The translations under genes were made by a program, and so were the position numbers. A model generated the notes under the pieces. The model saw only the letters and a list, made by a program, of their open reading frames with translations, did not search any database and was not told the DNA's origin. From Pseudophaeobacter sp. EL27 (GTDB taxonomy: Bacteria > Pseudomonadota > Alphaproteobacteria > Rhodobacterales > Rhodobacteraceae), in contig NZ_OMPQ01000008.1 of the NCBI RefSeq assembly GCF_900313025.1, positions 227,432 through 291,431 of the forward strand: a stretch of 64,000 nt of DNA, given 5' to 3'. Below are positions 6,016 through 12,692 of the stretch, piece after piece. Numbering within the stretch: position 1 is the stretch's first letter; the number at the start of each line of letters is the position of its first letter.

Positions 6016-8322
6016 TTAGTCAGGCGAGGTGAGGCGAGCAAGGAGTGCCTCTGCCTGGGGGATCTGATTGGCTAAGGCTTTTGCCGATGCCGGGTGCCCG
6101 CACTCACGCAGAACCGTTTCAGCATCGGCTAGCTTATCGAGCACGAGGACGACGAGGGTAGAATCCTTGGTTCGATCTGCCAGGATAAGCAGGGCCAAGG
6201 CTTCGTTGCCAACGGTATTGGCCCAGTCGAGGGGCGCCTGGTCGCGGGTAAATTCCTTTAGCGCAGTGCGGTAGGCGGTGACGGCTTCCTCCAGCCGCGT
6301 GGTGCCTCTCTCCCGCCCCCCGAGGGTCTGCAACGCATTACCGAGGTTCATCTGGGCCTTCGCCCAGTCAGCGGGCACCCGGTCGCGGGTCCTTTCCTCC
6401 AGCGCAGCGCGACAGGCGGTGACGGCCTCCTCCAGCCGCGCGGTGCCGCTCTCCTGCAACCCGAGGATCTGGAGCGCATTACCGAGGTTCATCTGAGCCT
6501 TCGCCCAGTGGAGGGGCACCCGGTCCCGGGTAAATTCCTTGAGCGCGGCGCGCAAGGCGGTGACGGCCTCCTCCAACCGCGCGGTGTCGCGCTCCCGCTC
6601 CCCGAGGGTCTGAAGCACAGCCCCGAGGTTCATCTGGGCGGTCGCCCAGTCGAGGGGCGCCTGGTCCCGGGTAAGTTCCTTGAGCGCAGCGCGCAAGGCG
6701 GTGACGGCCTCCTCCAGCCGCGCGGTGCCGCTCTCCCGCGCCCCGAGGATCTGGAGCACAGCCCCAAGGTTCAACTGGGTCACCGCCCAGACGAGGGGCT
6801 CCCGGTCGCGGGTCTTTTTCTCCAGCGCAGCACGGTAAGCGGCGACGGCCTCCTCCAGTCGCACGGTGCCGCTCTCCCGCGCCCCGAGGGTCTGTAGCGC
6901 ATTCCCTAAGTTGATTTGGGCGGTCGCCCAGTCGAGGGGCGCCCGGTCGCGGGTAAGTTCCTTGAGCGCAGCGCGGAAGGCGGTGACGGCCTCCTCCAGC
7001 CGCGTTGTTCCGCTCTCCCGCCCCCCGAGGGTCTGCAACGCAACCCCGAGATTCATCTGGGCGGTCGCCCAGTGGAGGGGCGCCCGGTCGCGGGTAAGTT
7101 CCTTGAGCGCAGCGCGCAAGGCGGTGACGGCCTCCTCCAACCGCGCGGTGCCGCTCTCCCGCGCCCCGAGGGTCTGCAGCGCAACTCCCAGGTTGCCTAG
7201 GCACACGCCTTTCTTGTCTTGATCTTCGCGAAAGCGGGTGACCATATGTTGCATAAGCGCAATCGCCACTTCGACATCGAAGTTCAGGCCTTTCTGAGCA
7301 CCCCGCGTGTACCATTCGTTGTAAACGTCACAATGATTCCTATAAGAGTCTTCCGGCTCCGATGACTCCATCGGCAGTTTCTTCAGCTCATAAGTAACGG
7401 CTGCCTGAACATCGCGTGTCAGAACCGCCTGAGAGATGCCTTTGTCATACAGTCGAATCAGACCGGCTTGTGCGCGCAGCTCCTCCTCCGCCAGCAAAGC
7501 GGCGGCGGTTTCGATCTGACCTGACTCGTTCAGGGCATCGACCTGAACGATGATAGCGTTGACAGCGTCATCGGTATTGGTAGGAAGTTTCCCCCTCTCC
7601 CGTTCTTCAGCTGCGATCTCCAGAGCGTGTTCAAGACCGCGGAGCGCAGCGGCGAAATCCTGCTGACTACCTTCAGCATAACGGAAAGCGAGGGCGACGA
7701 CAAAACTCTCATTATCCAACAGTGTCTGCGCCGTGGCGGACAATTGTGGTCGATGGTCTGCCAGTTGGCGGATCAGATTTGCGACCAACCCTTTTAGGTC
7801 GTCAATGTCGGTGGCGAGACGTTCTTCCAACGCATCAAACCGGGTATCGAACTGATTTTCTAGGTGCGATAGGCTTTCCTGGGTGAAGAGTTTGTGTACG
7901 TCATCTTCCAAGCGCAGAACCTCCCAGGCCCCCTCAACAATAGCGAAAAGAGCTTCTGGGACGCGGTCATCGGCGGGAATCGTTTTGGGGTCAAAAAGCG
8001 TATCGTAAAGGGTTTGCGGGAAAGCGCCGCGTGTGCGGGAGTCTTTTAAAGAGGCAGGGTTCACCTCGAGATGGATCTTGTAGTCCTTGAGATAGTTCAG
8101 CGCCACCTCTGCCTGCCGGTCGGTGATGCCGAGGGAAGCAAGCCTGGCCATGCCAGCTTCTCGCGCGGCTTTGCGTTTTGCGTGACGACAACTGCGCCAA
8201 ACGTCAAAGAGTGCGACGCCGATGAGAGCGACTGAAGAAAGTGGCGCTGCGACAGTAGAGAACCCGAGACCTAGGATGCAGATCCCGACGCCGTGTTCAG
8301 CCAGAACTTGTTGGTTAGACAT
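6016..8322 (-). CDS. Large TPR-repeat protein with N-terminal membrane segment
   Basis: The 768-residue product starts at ATG 8322 after AGGAG. Residues about 12-42 are hydrophobic (GICILGLGFSTVAAPLSSVA), consistent with a membrane anchor or hairpin. Residues about 50-390 are helical and unrecognised. Residues 395-723 are seven consecutive 47-residue units built on LEEAVTALRAALKE...WATAQMNLGNALQTLG, i.e. TPR-type helix pairs, and a short TPR-like tail follows. No enzymatic domain is visible. It lies directly beside the repressor gene on the same strand, so it may be expressed in the lysogen. A sensor or scaffold in phage exclusion is inferred from position only. Confidence 0.75.
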   Translation of the reverse strand: MSNQQVLAEHGVGICILGLGFSTVAAPLSSVALIGVALFDVWRSCRHAKRKAAREAGMARLASLGITDRQAEVALNYLKDYKIHLEVNPASLKDSRTRGAFPQTLYDTLFDPKTIPADDRVPEALFAIVEGAWEVLRLEDDVHKLFTQESLSHLENQFDTRFDALEERLATDIDDLKGLVANLIRQLADHRPQLSATAQTLLDNESFVVALAFRYAEGSQQDFAAALRGLEHALEIAAEERERGKLPTNTDDAVNAIIVQVDALNESGQIETAAALLAEEELRAQAGLIRLYDKGISQAVLTRDVQAAVTYELKKLPMESSEPEDSYRNHCDVYNEWYTRGAQKGLNFDVEVAIALMQHMVTRFREDQDKKGVCLGNLGVALQTLGARESGTARLEEAVTALRAALKELTRDRAPLHWATAQMNLGVALQTLGGRESGTTRLEEAVTAFRAALKELTRDRAPLDWATAQINLGNALQTLGARESGTVRLEEAVAAYRAALEKKTRDREPLVWAVTQLNLGAVLQILGARESGTARLEEAVTALRAALKELTRDQAPLDWATAQMNLGAVLQTLGERERDTARLEEAVTALRAALKEFTRDRVPLHWAKAQMNLGNALQILGLQESGTARLEEAVTACRAALEERTRDRVPADWAKAQMNLGNALQTLGGRERGTTRLEEAVTAYRTALKEFTRDQAPLDWANTVGNEALALLILADRTKDSTLVVLVLDKLADAETVLRECGHPASAKALANQIPQAEALLARLTSPD
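6154..7140 (-). repeat. Seven tandem 141-bp units inside the TPR gene
   Basis: Seven 47-codon units are highly similar at DNA level, with recurring GTGACGGCCTCCTCCA and GGTCGCGGGT blocks. The near identity suggests recent unit duplication or gene conversion, so copy number may vary between strains. The unit length is much larger than a CRISPR repeat and it is coding throughout. Confidence 0.85.
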
Positions 8323-8869
8323 TTTGTTCTCCTCAAGTCGGGAGAAAACGAAACAGCTTAAGTAGAGTCAACCAAAACTAAGCGGAACAGGGCGTGGCTG
8401 TTTTTTTACAGCTTCACTAGCGGTTTTCAGCGTGGATTTTGGCCAACAACCGAGACCACAACCCTACGATTGCCATGTATCAAAGCAACGTCTGAAGTAC
8501 GCTAACGAACGTACGCATTTGCCACTGAACCTTAAGGCGAGGTCGTACTTTGCAAAGGTAGCTATCTGCGCAGAGTTGCCTTTGAGCTGTTGCCGTTTTC
8601 CTCTGAAAGCCCAGTCTGTCCAGACAAAAGTTGGCGCTCTCTATGCGGTAGCTTGAAATTTACTGGGTGTCGATAGGGTTGTATCTTGCCACTTGATTTG
8701 TTCTCTGTTTGTCCCTATCAGGGGGCTGCAACGTGCAGAATGAGACTCGGTCCCTGACCTCGCAGTCTCTGCACTCCCCATGCCGCCATAGGCGGTTCGC
8801 TTAGCCACAGAAAATTGGTGGCGTGGCCATTATTTGCAAACCATGGGGGACGTATGGGTAGAGAAGAGG
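8323..8869. repeat. Non-coding gap with a dispersed repeat copy
   Basis: Positions 8545-8580 carry TACTTTGCAAAGGTAGCTAT and CTGCGCAGAG, another copy of the cargo-gap repeat. I see no gene. A frame antisense to the repressor's end is treated as chance. The repressor terminator should lie here but no clear hairpin was found. Confidence 0.45.
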
Positions 8870-9214
8870 TTATTGGGTTTCTTCGTCAGGCACTGGAGAC
8901 GAGTGATTTCGAGCGTCGATCTGAGCTTTTGCAGCGTTTAGCAGGAACTGACGCTCTGTCGGTTCTAGCTGCATCAAGAGAGAGGCTATCTCAGCGTCTT
9001 TCTGAGTAGAGGAGTCCTCAAGGAACTCATCTAGGGACTGCCCGAAGTAGTTCGCAATTTTCAGAGCATCATCCACATTGGTGGATCTGCTCTTCCCTTG
9101 CTTCACTTTATGGATCTGATCCTTGGAAACACCCGTCGCTCTTGCCAGTTCTGCGACTGACACTCCGCTTGAGGCTATCCCTTCGATCAGCGCGTCTCTG
9201 AATGATTTGGCCAT
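8870..9214 (-). CDS. CI-like prophage repressor (XRE-family HTH)
   Basis: The 114-residue product starts at MAKSFRDAL (9214; an ATG at 9220 is possible). Residues about 16-60 are a classic XRE helix-turn-helix: VSVAELARATGVSKDQIHKV followed by KQGKSRSTNVDDALKIANYF. The C-terminus is short and helical, with no S24 peptidase domain, so it lacks the LexA-type self-cleavage switch and induction must work otherwise. It diverges from the gene at 9300 across three operators. It most likely binds the GTGGATA-type operators at both early promoters and keeps the prophage silent. Confidence 0.85.
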   Translation of the reverse strand: MAKSFRDALIEGIASSGVSVAELARATGVSKDQIHKVKQGKSRSTNVDDALKIANYFGQSLDEFLEDSSTQKDAEIASLLMQLEPTERQFLLNAAKAQIDARNHSSPVPDEETQ

Positions 9215-9223
9215 AGTCATTTT

Positions 9224-9229
9224 ATTATG
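9224..9229 (-). promoter_or_regulatory. Candidate -10 box of the repressor promoter
   Basis: Reading leftward, CATAAT lies 9 nt before the ATG at 9214. A start site about 7 nt downstream would leave almost no leader, suggesting a leaderless or near-leaderless repressor mRNA, as for lambda cI from PRM. No good -35 box is seen, so activation by repressor bound nearby is possible. Confidence 0.45.
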
Positions 9230-9242
9230 GATAACTGTCCAT
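9227..9242. promoter_or_regulatory. Repressor operator OR (repressor-proximal)
   Basis: ATGGATAACTGTCCAT has dyad arms ATGGA/TCCAT. It overlaps the candidate repressor -10 box, so occupancy should turn repressor synthesis down. Confidence 0.75.
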
Positions 9243-9249
9243 TTTGCTA

Positions 9250-9265
9250 GGGGATAAAAGTCCAT
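9250..9265. promoter_or_regulatory. Repressor operator OR (middle)
   Basis: GGGGATAAAAGTCCAT is the least symmetric of the set. It starts 23 bp from the first operator and 24 bp from the third, giving the regular spacing of lambdoid operator triplets. It abuts the TTGACA of the rightward promoter. Confidence 0.65.
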
Positions 9266-9294
9266 TGACATGGGTGGATAAATGTCCACATGTT
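9265..9294 (+). promoter_or_regulatory. Rightward early promoter (PR-like)
   Basis: TTGACA (9265-9270) is followed after 18 bp by CATGTT (9289-9294). The third operator fills the spacer, as at the leftward promoter. The predicted start site is at or near A9300, the start codon, so the first gene may be read from a leaderless mRNA. Confidence 0.6.
9274..9289. promoter_or_regulatory. Repressor operator OR (right-gene proximal)
   Basis: GTGGATAAATGTCCAC is symmetric with arms GTGGA/TCCAC and differs from OL1 at two positions. It lies between the -35 and -10 of the rightward promoter and 10 bp before the start codon at 9300. Confidence 0.8.
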
Positions 9295-9299
9295 GATGC

Positions 9300-9509
9300 A
9301 TGACTTACCCCGACATCATATCCGAACTTGAAGACTACTGCGGTGCTACGGGCCTCAAACCGTCTACCGTTTGCGTTCGAGCGCTTGAGAACTCTCGCTT
9401 CTATGAGAGGGAAAAGCGCCGCGCAGAAATGTTGGCTGAAAAAGCTCGACTGATCAGAGCATACATGACTGCCAACCCAGTTGAGAGTGGCGGACCCGGC
9501 CAGCAGTAG
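9300..9509 (+). CDS. First rightward early gene, small helical protein (Cro position)
   Basis: The 69-residue product occupies the cro position. Residues about 10-30 (LEDYCGATGLKPSTVCVRAL) could form a short helix-turn-helix-like segment, followed by a highly charged helix (REKRRAEMLAEKARLIRAYM). No Shine-Dalgarno precedes the ATG, consistent with the leaderless prediction. A Cro-like antirepressor is plausible by position only; the family is not recognised. Confidence 0.6.
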   Translation: MTYPDIISELEDYCGATGLKPSTVCVRALENSRFYEREKRRAEMLAEKARLIRAYMTANPVESGGPGQQ

Positions 9510-9589
9510 CCCCCTTCCTATGCAAATATCCTCCTCCATGTATCCACCATGGGGCAGGGCCAGAGAAACACCAAGGAAATGGCCTTTCC

Positions 9590-10015
9590 ATGTATGAGAG
9601 CTACGAAACACCGGCCCTTCGCCAAACCTTTGCCAGCCTCGTCAAGAAAGCGGGGGGAGGCGCAGCTGTGGTGATGGTCATCAAAGAGATGACCGGGCGC
9701 TGCATGTCAGAGGGAACCCTGACCAAGATCAAAAGCGGCGATATGCGCTTTGATTGGGAACTGGGCTTCATCCTGGAAGATGTGGTTGGGGAATACCCTA
9801 TCCGGGCTCACCTGGACGCCCGGCGCCAGGAAGCCTGCGGCAAGAGTGATTTGCAGATCATAGCCGAGGCGGCGCTGCGTGAGATTGGCGAAGTGCCTGC
9901 TGCCGTCCTGCATGGGGTCACCACTGGCAACTTTGATCCGCTTCTCAAAGAAGGTCCTGAAGGCATGGCGGCACTGCAGGATCTGCTGAACCGCGTGAAG
10001 ATGGTGCAGAGATGA
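9590..10015 (+). CDS. Putative early regulatory protein of the rightward operon
   Basis: The 141-residue product has FASLVKKAGGGAAVVMVIKE followed by MSEGTLTKIKSGDMRFDW in residues about 11-50, which resembles a helix-turn-helix of the CII/YdaS type. The C-terminus is helical with no known motif. A GGAA-containing ribosome site precedes the ATG. Its stop overlaps the first copy of a 14-bp direct repeat (10012-10025), which contains the same ATGAGCC that starts the replication gene at 10599, suggesting the two genes once overlapped directly. Confidence 0.6.
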   Translation: MYESYETPALRQTFASLVKKAGGGAAVVMVIKEMTGRCMSEGTLTKIKSGDMRFDWELGFILEDVVGEYPIRAHLDARRQEACGKSDLQIIAEAALREIGEVPAAVLHGVTTGNFDPLLKEGPEGMAALQDLLNRVKMVQR

Positions 10016-10025
10016 GCCACAAAGC
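10012..10025 (+). repeat. 14-bp direct repeat, left copy
   Basis: ATGAGCCACAAAGC recurs exactly at 10599-10612, where it is the start of the replication gene. The two copies bracket the opposite-strand gene 10027-10542. Confidence 0.8.
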
Positions 10026-10026
10026 T

Positions 10027-10542
10027 TCAAAGCCCATTGATAGGCTCACTGCGCAAAAATCCAAAGTCCGTTTCGCATTCGGAGCAAGCAAGGTGATAAC
10101 TTCCCAAGCCTTTATACTTGGGTTGAAGAATTATGTGCTTACCGCGATCTGCACAATTGGGGCATATGCTGTGCGCTGGCTCGTCCCCGCAGTGTTCCTC
10201 GCGGAGCGAGTACACGAGGCTTCCGGTGTCCCGCTCGTGAAGCGCGTAGCGCGCAAGTTTATCATCACGTGCTTTCTGCTGATTGATTTCCAGAAGCAGC
10301 TCACTCAGCTGAACCTTGAGCTTAGCATTCGCCAGTGCCGCATCGCCTATTTGCGAAGCAAGCTCGGCAACGGCGGCATCCAGATCACTGTCTGTAGCCG
10401 CCTCAGATTTCTCGAAAAGACTCTTGATGGATCGGGCAAGGGACACCCCTCGTTCCGTCGAGGAAAACGCCTGGCCAGCGACTTTTGTCAGCTCGCTCAA
10501 AGTCTGGAGGTCAAGATCGCCCATGGAGCACCTATGAAACAT
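10027..10542 (-). CDS. Moron-like gene: coiled-coil protein with C-terminal zinc ribbon
   Basis: The 171-residue product starts at ATG 10542 after GGGGAG (7 nt spacing). Residues about 20-110 are helical and charged (VAGQAFSSTERGVSLARSI, then LANAKLKVQLSELLLEINQQ), and the C-terminus has CPNC and CSEC knuckles about 27 residues apart, a zinc-ribbon pattern. It runs against the rightward operon and is framed by a 14-bp direct repeat, so it looks inserted. The overlapping + strand frame is its antisense shadow. A DNA- or RNA-binding moron expressed from its own promoter is inferred. Confidence 0.75.
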   Translation of the reverse strand: MFHRCSMGDLDLQTLSELTKVAGQAFSSTERGVSLARSIKSLFEKSEAATDSDLDAAVAELASQIGDAALANAKLKVQLSELLLEINQQKARDDKLARYALHERDTGSLVYSLREEHCGDEPAHSICPNCADRGKHIILQPKYKGLGSYHLACSECETDFGFLRSEPINGL

Positions 10543-10598
10543 CGCGGAACTCCCCCGAAGGTTGCAGTGGATGGTGTTGCTGTCAATGAGGGAAAGCC

Positions 10599-10612
10599 AT
10601 GAGCCACAAAGC
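10599..10612 (+). repeat. 14-bp direct repeat, right copy
   Basis: This is the exact second copy of ATGAGCCACAAAGC, here forming the first codons (MSHKA) of the replication gene. Confidence 0.8.
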
Positions 10613-11513
10613 AACTCACTGGCTGGCGGACCTTGACCCGACCCGGTTGAACAACGCCGAGTTTCGGATCCTGTTTGTGCTGTGCGACTGTCACAACCCA
10701 TCTCAGGGGTGCTTCCCTAAGCAGGAGTACCTGATGACCAAAACCGGGCGCGGTAGCAGCTCAGTCAACGCGGCTCTGAATGGCCTGGAGGAAAAGGGGC
10801 TAATTCGCCGTGATCGGCGTAAAAGCGCAAAGACCGGCCGACGGGAAGCTACCCACTACATCTTGGGGTTCGAAATGGAGCGCCCACAAAAGCCAACTCC
10901 AAATAGTGGAGATGGAAAGCGGAAGACAAAAGTGGAACAAACCGCAAGTCCAACTCCAAATAGTGGAGATGGGTCCATCTCCGGTTTTCAGGCCGATCCA
11001 TCTCCGGTTTTCGGGCCATTCCATCTCCTGAAAACCGGAGTTGGCCATATAAAGGAAGAACCAGTAAAGGAACCTGTAAAGGAACCTTGCGCTGCTGACG
11101 CCGCGCATCAGGATTTTGATTTTGGATCTTTCTTTGATCGGGTGTGGCGAGCCTCACCGCGTCCCGACAGCTGGCCAGAGACCGAAGCGGCCGTGCAGGC
11201 CCTGATCGAGGCTGGTGAGCGCCCGGAGGATATCATCGCAGCAACCGAGGCGTACGGCGCCAGGGTGGCTGGCTATGACGCTCAGCGGGTCCACTATAGC
11301 CAGAACTTCTTTGCTCAGGGGGCCTGGAAGCGCCATGTGCCCAAGGTCACCCCAAAGCCGAGCCAGGACGCAGTGCTGCAGGCCAGAGCGCAAAACATCC
11401 GTGAGGGCAAACCCTTCGTCTGCCGGTCCATCACGATCCACGCGGCTGGTGAGTGCATCACGGCAGGGCTGGTGAGCATTGATGACTGCCACGCCGCGGG
11501 GATCCGGGTATGA
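10599..11513 (+). CDS. Phage replication initiator-like winged-helix protein
   Basis: The 304-residue product has an N-terminal winged helix of the phage replication O type at about residues 10-90 (LNNAEFRILFVLCDCHNPSQ, then SSSVNAALNGLEEKGLIRR). A low-complexity linker with twice-repeated TPNSGDG follows, and the C-terminal half is alpha-helical (AVQALIEAGERPEDIIAATE). The linker DNA carries iteron-like repeats, as lambda O carries ori. A GAGGG ribosome site precedes the ATG, and its stop overlaps the next start (ATGA). It probably binds the internal repeats to start prophage replication. Confidence 0.75.
   Translation: MSHKATHWLADLDPTRLNNAEFRILFVLCDCHNPSQGCFPKQEYLMTKTGRGSSSVNAALNGLEEKGLIRRDRRKSAKTGRREATHYILGFEMERPQKPTPNSGDGKRKTKVEQTASPTPNSGDGSISGFQADPSPVFGPFHLLKTGVGHIKEEPVKEPVKEPCAADAAHQDFDFGSFFDRVWRASPRPDSWPETEAAVQALIEAGERPEDIIAATEAYGARVAGYDAQRVHYSQNFFAQGAWKRHVPKVTPKPSQDAVLQARAQNIREGKPFVCRSITIHAAGECITAGLVSIDDCHAAGIRV
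10893..11044 (+). repeat. Iteron-like repeat cluster in the replication gene (candidate phage origin)
   Basis: CAACTCCAAATAGTGGAGAT occurs within 10893-10915 and again within 10950-10972. CCATCTCCGGTTTTC occurs at 10975-10989 and 10998-11012. CCATCTCCTGAAAACCGGAG at 11021-11040 is a partly inverted version. The core GGAGATGG/CCATCTCC is thus present five times in 150 bp, inside the initiator gene as in lambda ori. Confidence 0.65.
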
Positions 11514-11806
11514 GCTCGCCGCACTCCAGCCCCGATCTGCACGGCACCCGCTTTGGCCAGGTTGTGGTTACCGTCGATCTTGCGCTGGGTGACTGCGTGG
11601 TGATTGCACCGCAGAGGGCAGGGGTCACCACCGCGCCGCGCAAGATGCGCCTCAACTCCCTGGATGAGATGCGGGGCGCCTATGCAGTCCAACACCGCCT
11701 CGCCAGGAACGCCGCTGTCAAACACCCCCATGCCGCCGAAATCGCCAGCGCCTTGAAATTCGCCGGTGAACAGATCGCAGACCACGAAAGGAAGAAACGC
11801 ACATGA
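11510..11806 (+). CDS. Hypothetical early phage protein
   Basis: The 98-residue product is not recognised. The middle (LHGTRFGQVVVTVDLALGDC) suggests a small beta-rich core and the C-terminus (AAEIASALKFAGEQIADHER) a helix. It overlaps both neighbours by ATGA and so is firmly part of the rightward operon. Confidence 0.65.
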   Translation: MSSPHSSPDLHGTRFGQVVVTVDLALGDCVVIAPQRAGVTTAPRKMRLNSLDEMRGAYAVQHRLARNAAVKHPHAAEIASALKFAGEQIADHERKKRT

Positions 11807-12351
11807 GCATTGATTTTCATAAGCTGCGCGCCGCCAATATCGCCCGTCAGGCCGAGTGGGCGGGCAATGAGCAGGCAGACCTTGCCTTTCGGGCGGTGGA
11901 GGTGGCTGACGAGGCAGGAGAGCTGCTGGGGGCCATCAAGAAGGTTGCCCGGGCCCAGCGCGGTATTGCTGGCTCCACGCTCTCCCTGCAGGACGTAGCA
12001 GACGAGATGGGCGATACCGTGATCTCACTGGATCTGCTGGGGATAGAGTTGGGCTTTGAGCTGGGGGCGCCCGTAAGCAATCCTATGAGCTCGCTGCCGC
12101 TTCTGTCTCAGGCCCTGATGCTGGATTCAGTCGTGGGGGACTTGTCTGCCTCGGTAGTAGAGCTGCTGGCTGTCCGGAGCATGGTGAAGCCTCAGGACAA
12201 GGAAGAAGCCCAGCGGGTCTATGAGAACCTGCATAGGGCAATCTTCTGGGTCATGTGCCTGGCGGCCGCGCTGGGCATTGGGCTCGAGACTGCTGTCACG
12301 GCGAAGTTCAACAAGACCTCTGTGAAGTACGAGATGGCCACGCGCCTCTGA
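11803..12351 (+). CDS. MazG-like nucleotide pyrophosphohydrolase
   Basis: The 182-residue product has the MazG/all-alpha NTP-PPase signature: AVEVADEAGELLGAIKK (ExxE-type metal ligands, residues about 30-46) and, some 25 residues on, DVADEMGDTVISLDLLG (ExxD ligands). The C-terminal half is helical with no further motif. The family hydrolyses NTPs or dNTPs to monophosphates. Phage versions may manage nucleotide pools or lower (p)ppGpp effects during infection. It overlaps its upstream neighbour by ATGA. Confidence 0.8.
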   Translation: MSIDFHKLRAANIARQAEWAGNEQADLAFRAVEVADEAGELLGAIKKVARAQRGIAGSTLSLQDVADEMGDTVISLDLLGIELGFELGAPVSNPMSSLPLLSQALMLDSVVGDLSASVVELLAVRSMVKPQDKEEAQRVYENLHRAIFWVMCLAAALGIGLETAVTAKFNKTSVKYEMATRL

Positions 12352-12413
12352 TCTCTCTTTCTGCCCCTTCACTGTGAGGGGGTAGCGACGGACATCAGAA
12401 AAGGATCACCCCC

Positions 12414-12692
12414 ATGACAGCTCCAGAGACAACATCAGACGAAGCCACCAACGACAGCTACAAGGTCACTGCAGGCGAGCTGCGCCAGTTCGTCGAGCGC
12501 ATTGAGCGGCTGGACCAGGAAAAGGCAGATATCGCGGAGCAGCAGAAAGAGGTTTTCGCCGAGCTCAAAGGCCGCGGGTATGACGTGAAGGTGGTGCGCT
12601 CCATTGTAAGGCTCCGCAAGAGGGACAAAGACGACATCGCTGAAGAAGAGGCGGTGCTGGAGATGTACAAAGAAGCGCTGGGCATGGTGTGA
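12414..12692 (+). CDS. DUF2312 / GapR-family nucleoid protein
   Basis: The 92-residue product matches the DUF2312/GapR family: VTAGELRQFVERIERLDQEK, then the KADIAEQQKEVFAELKGRGYD segment and VVRSIVRLRKRD, i.e. nearly the whole protein. Chromosomal GapR binds AT-rich overtwisted DNA ahead of replication forks in Alphaproteobacteria. A prophage copy next to replication genes may stimulate topoisomerases or mark phage DNA. An AGGATC ribosome site lies about 9 nt upstream. Confidence 0.85.
   Translation: MTAPETTSDEATNDSYKVTAGELRQFVERIERLDQEKADIAEQQKEVFAELKGRGYDVKVVRSIVRLRKRDKDDIAEEEAVLEMYKEALGMV

Noticed and set aside
6154-7140. Regular repeats resembling a CRISPR array
   Set aside because: Units are 141 bp, contiguous, in frame and coding; there are no spacers and no cas genes.
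6068-7315. Several long frames on both strands across the TPR gene
   Set aside because: They follow the 141-bp periodicity of the real gene and have Pro/Arg/Gly-rich nonsense composition.
8815-9009. 64-codon + strand frame opposite the repressor C-terminus
   Set aside because: Fully antisense to the repressor end, with no independent evidence.
10012-10602. Long + strand frame beginning MSHKASKPIDRL
   Set aside because: Antisense to the zinc-ribbon gene 10027-10542, which has better motifs and a ribosome site. The frame exists because the first 14-bp repeat supplies an ATG.
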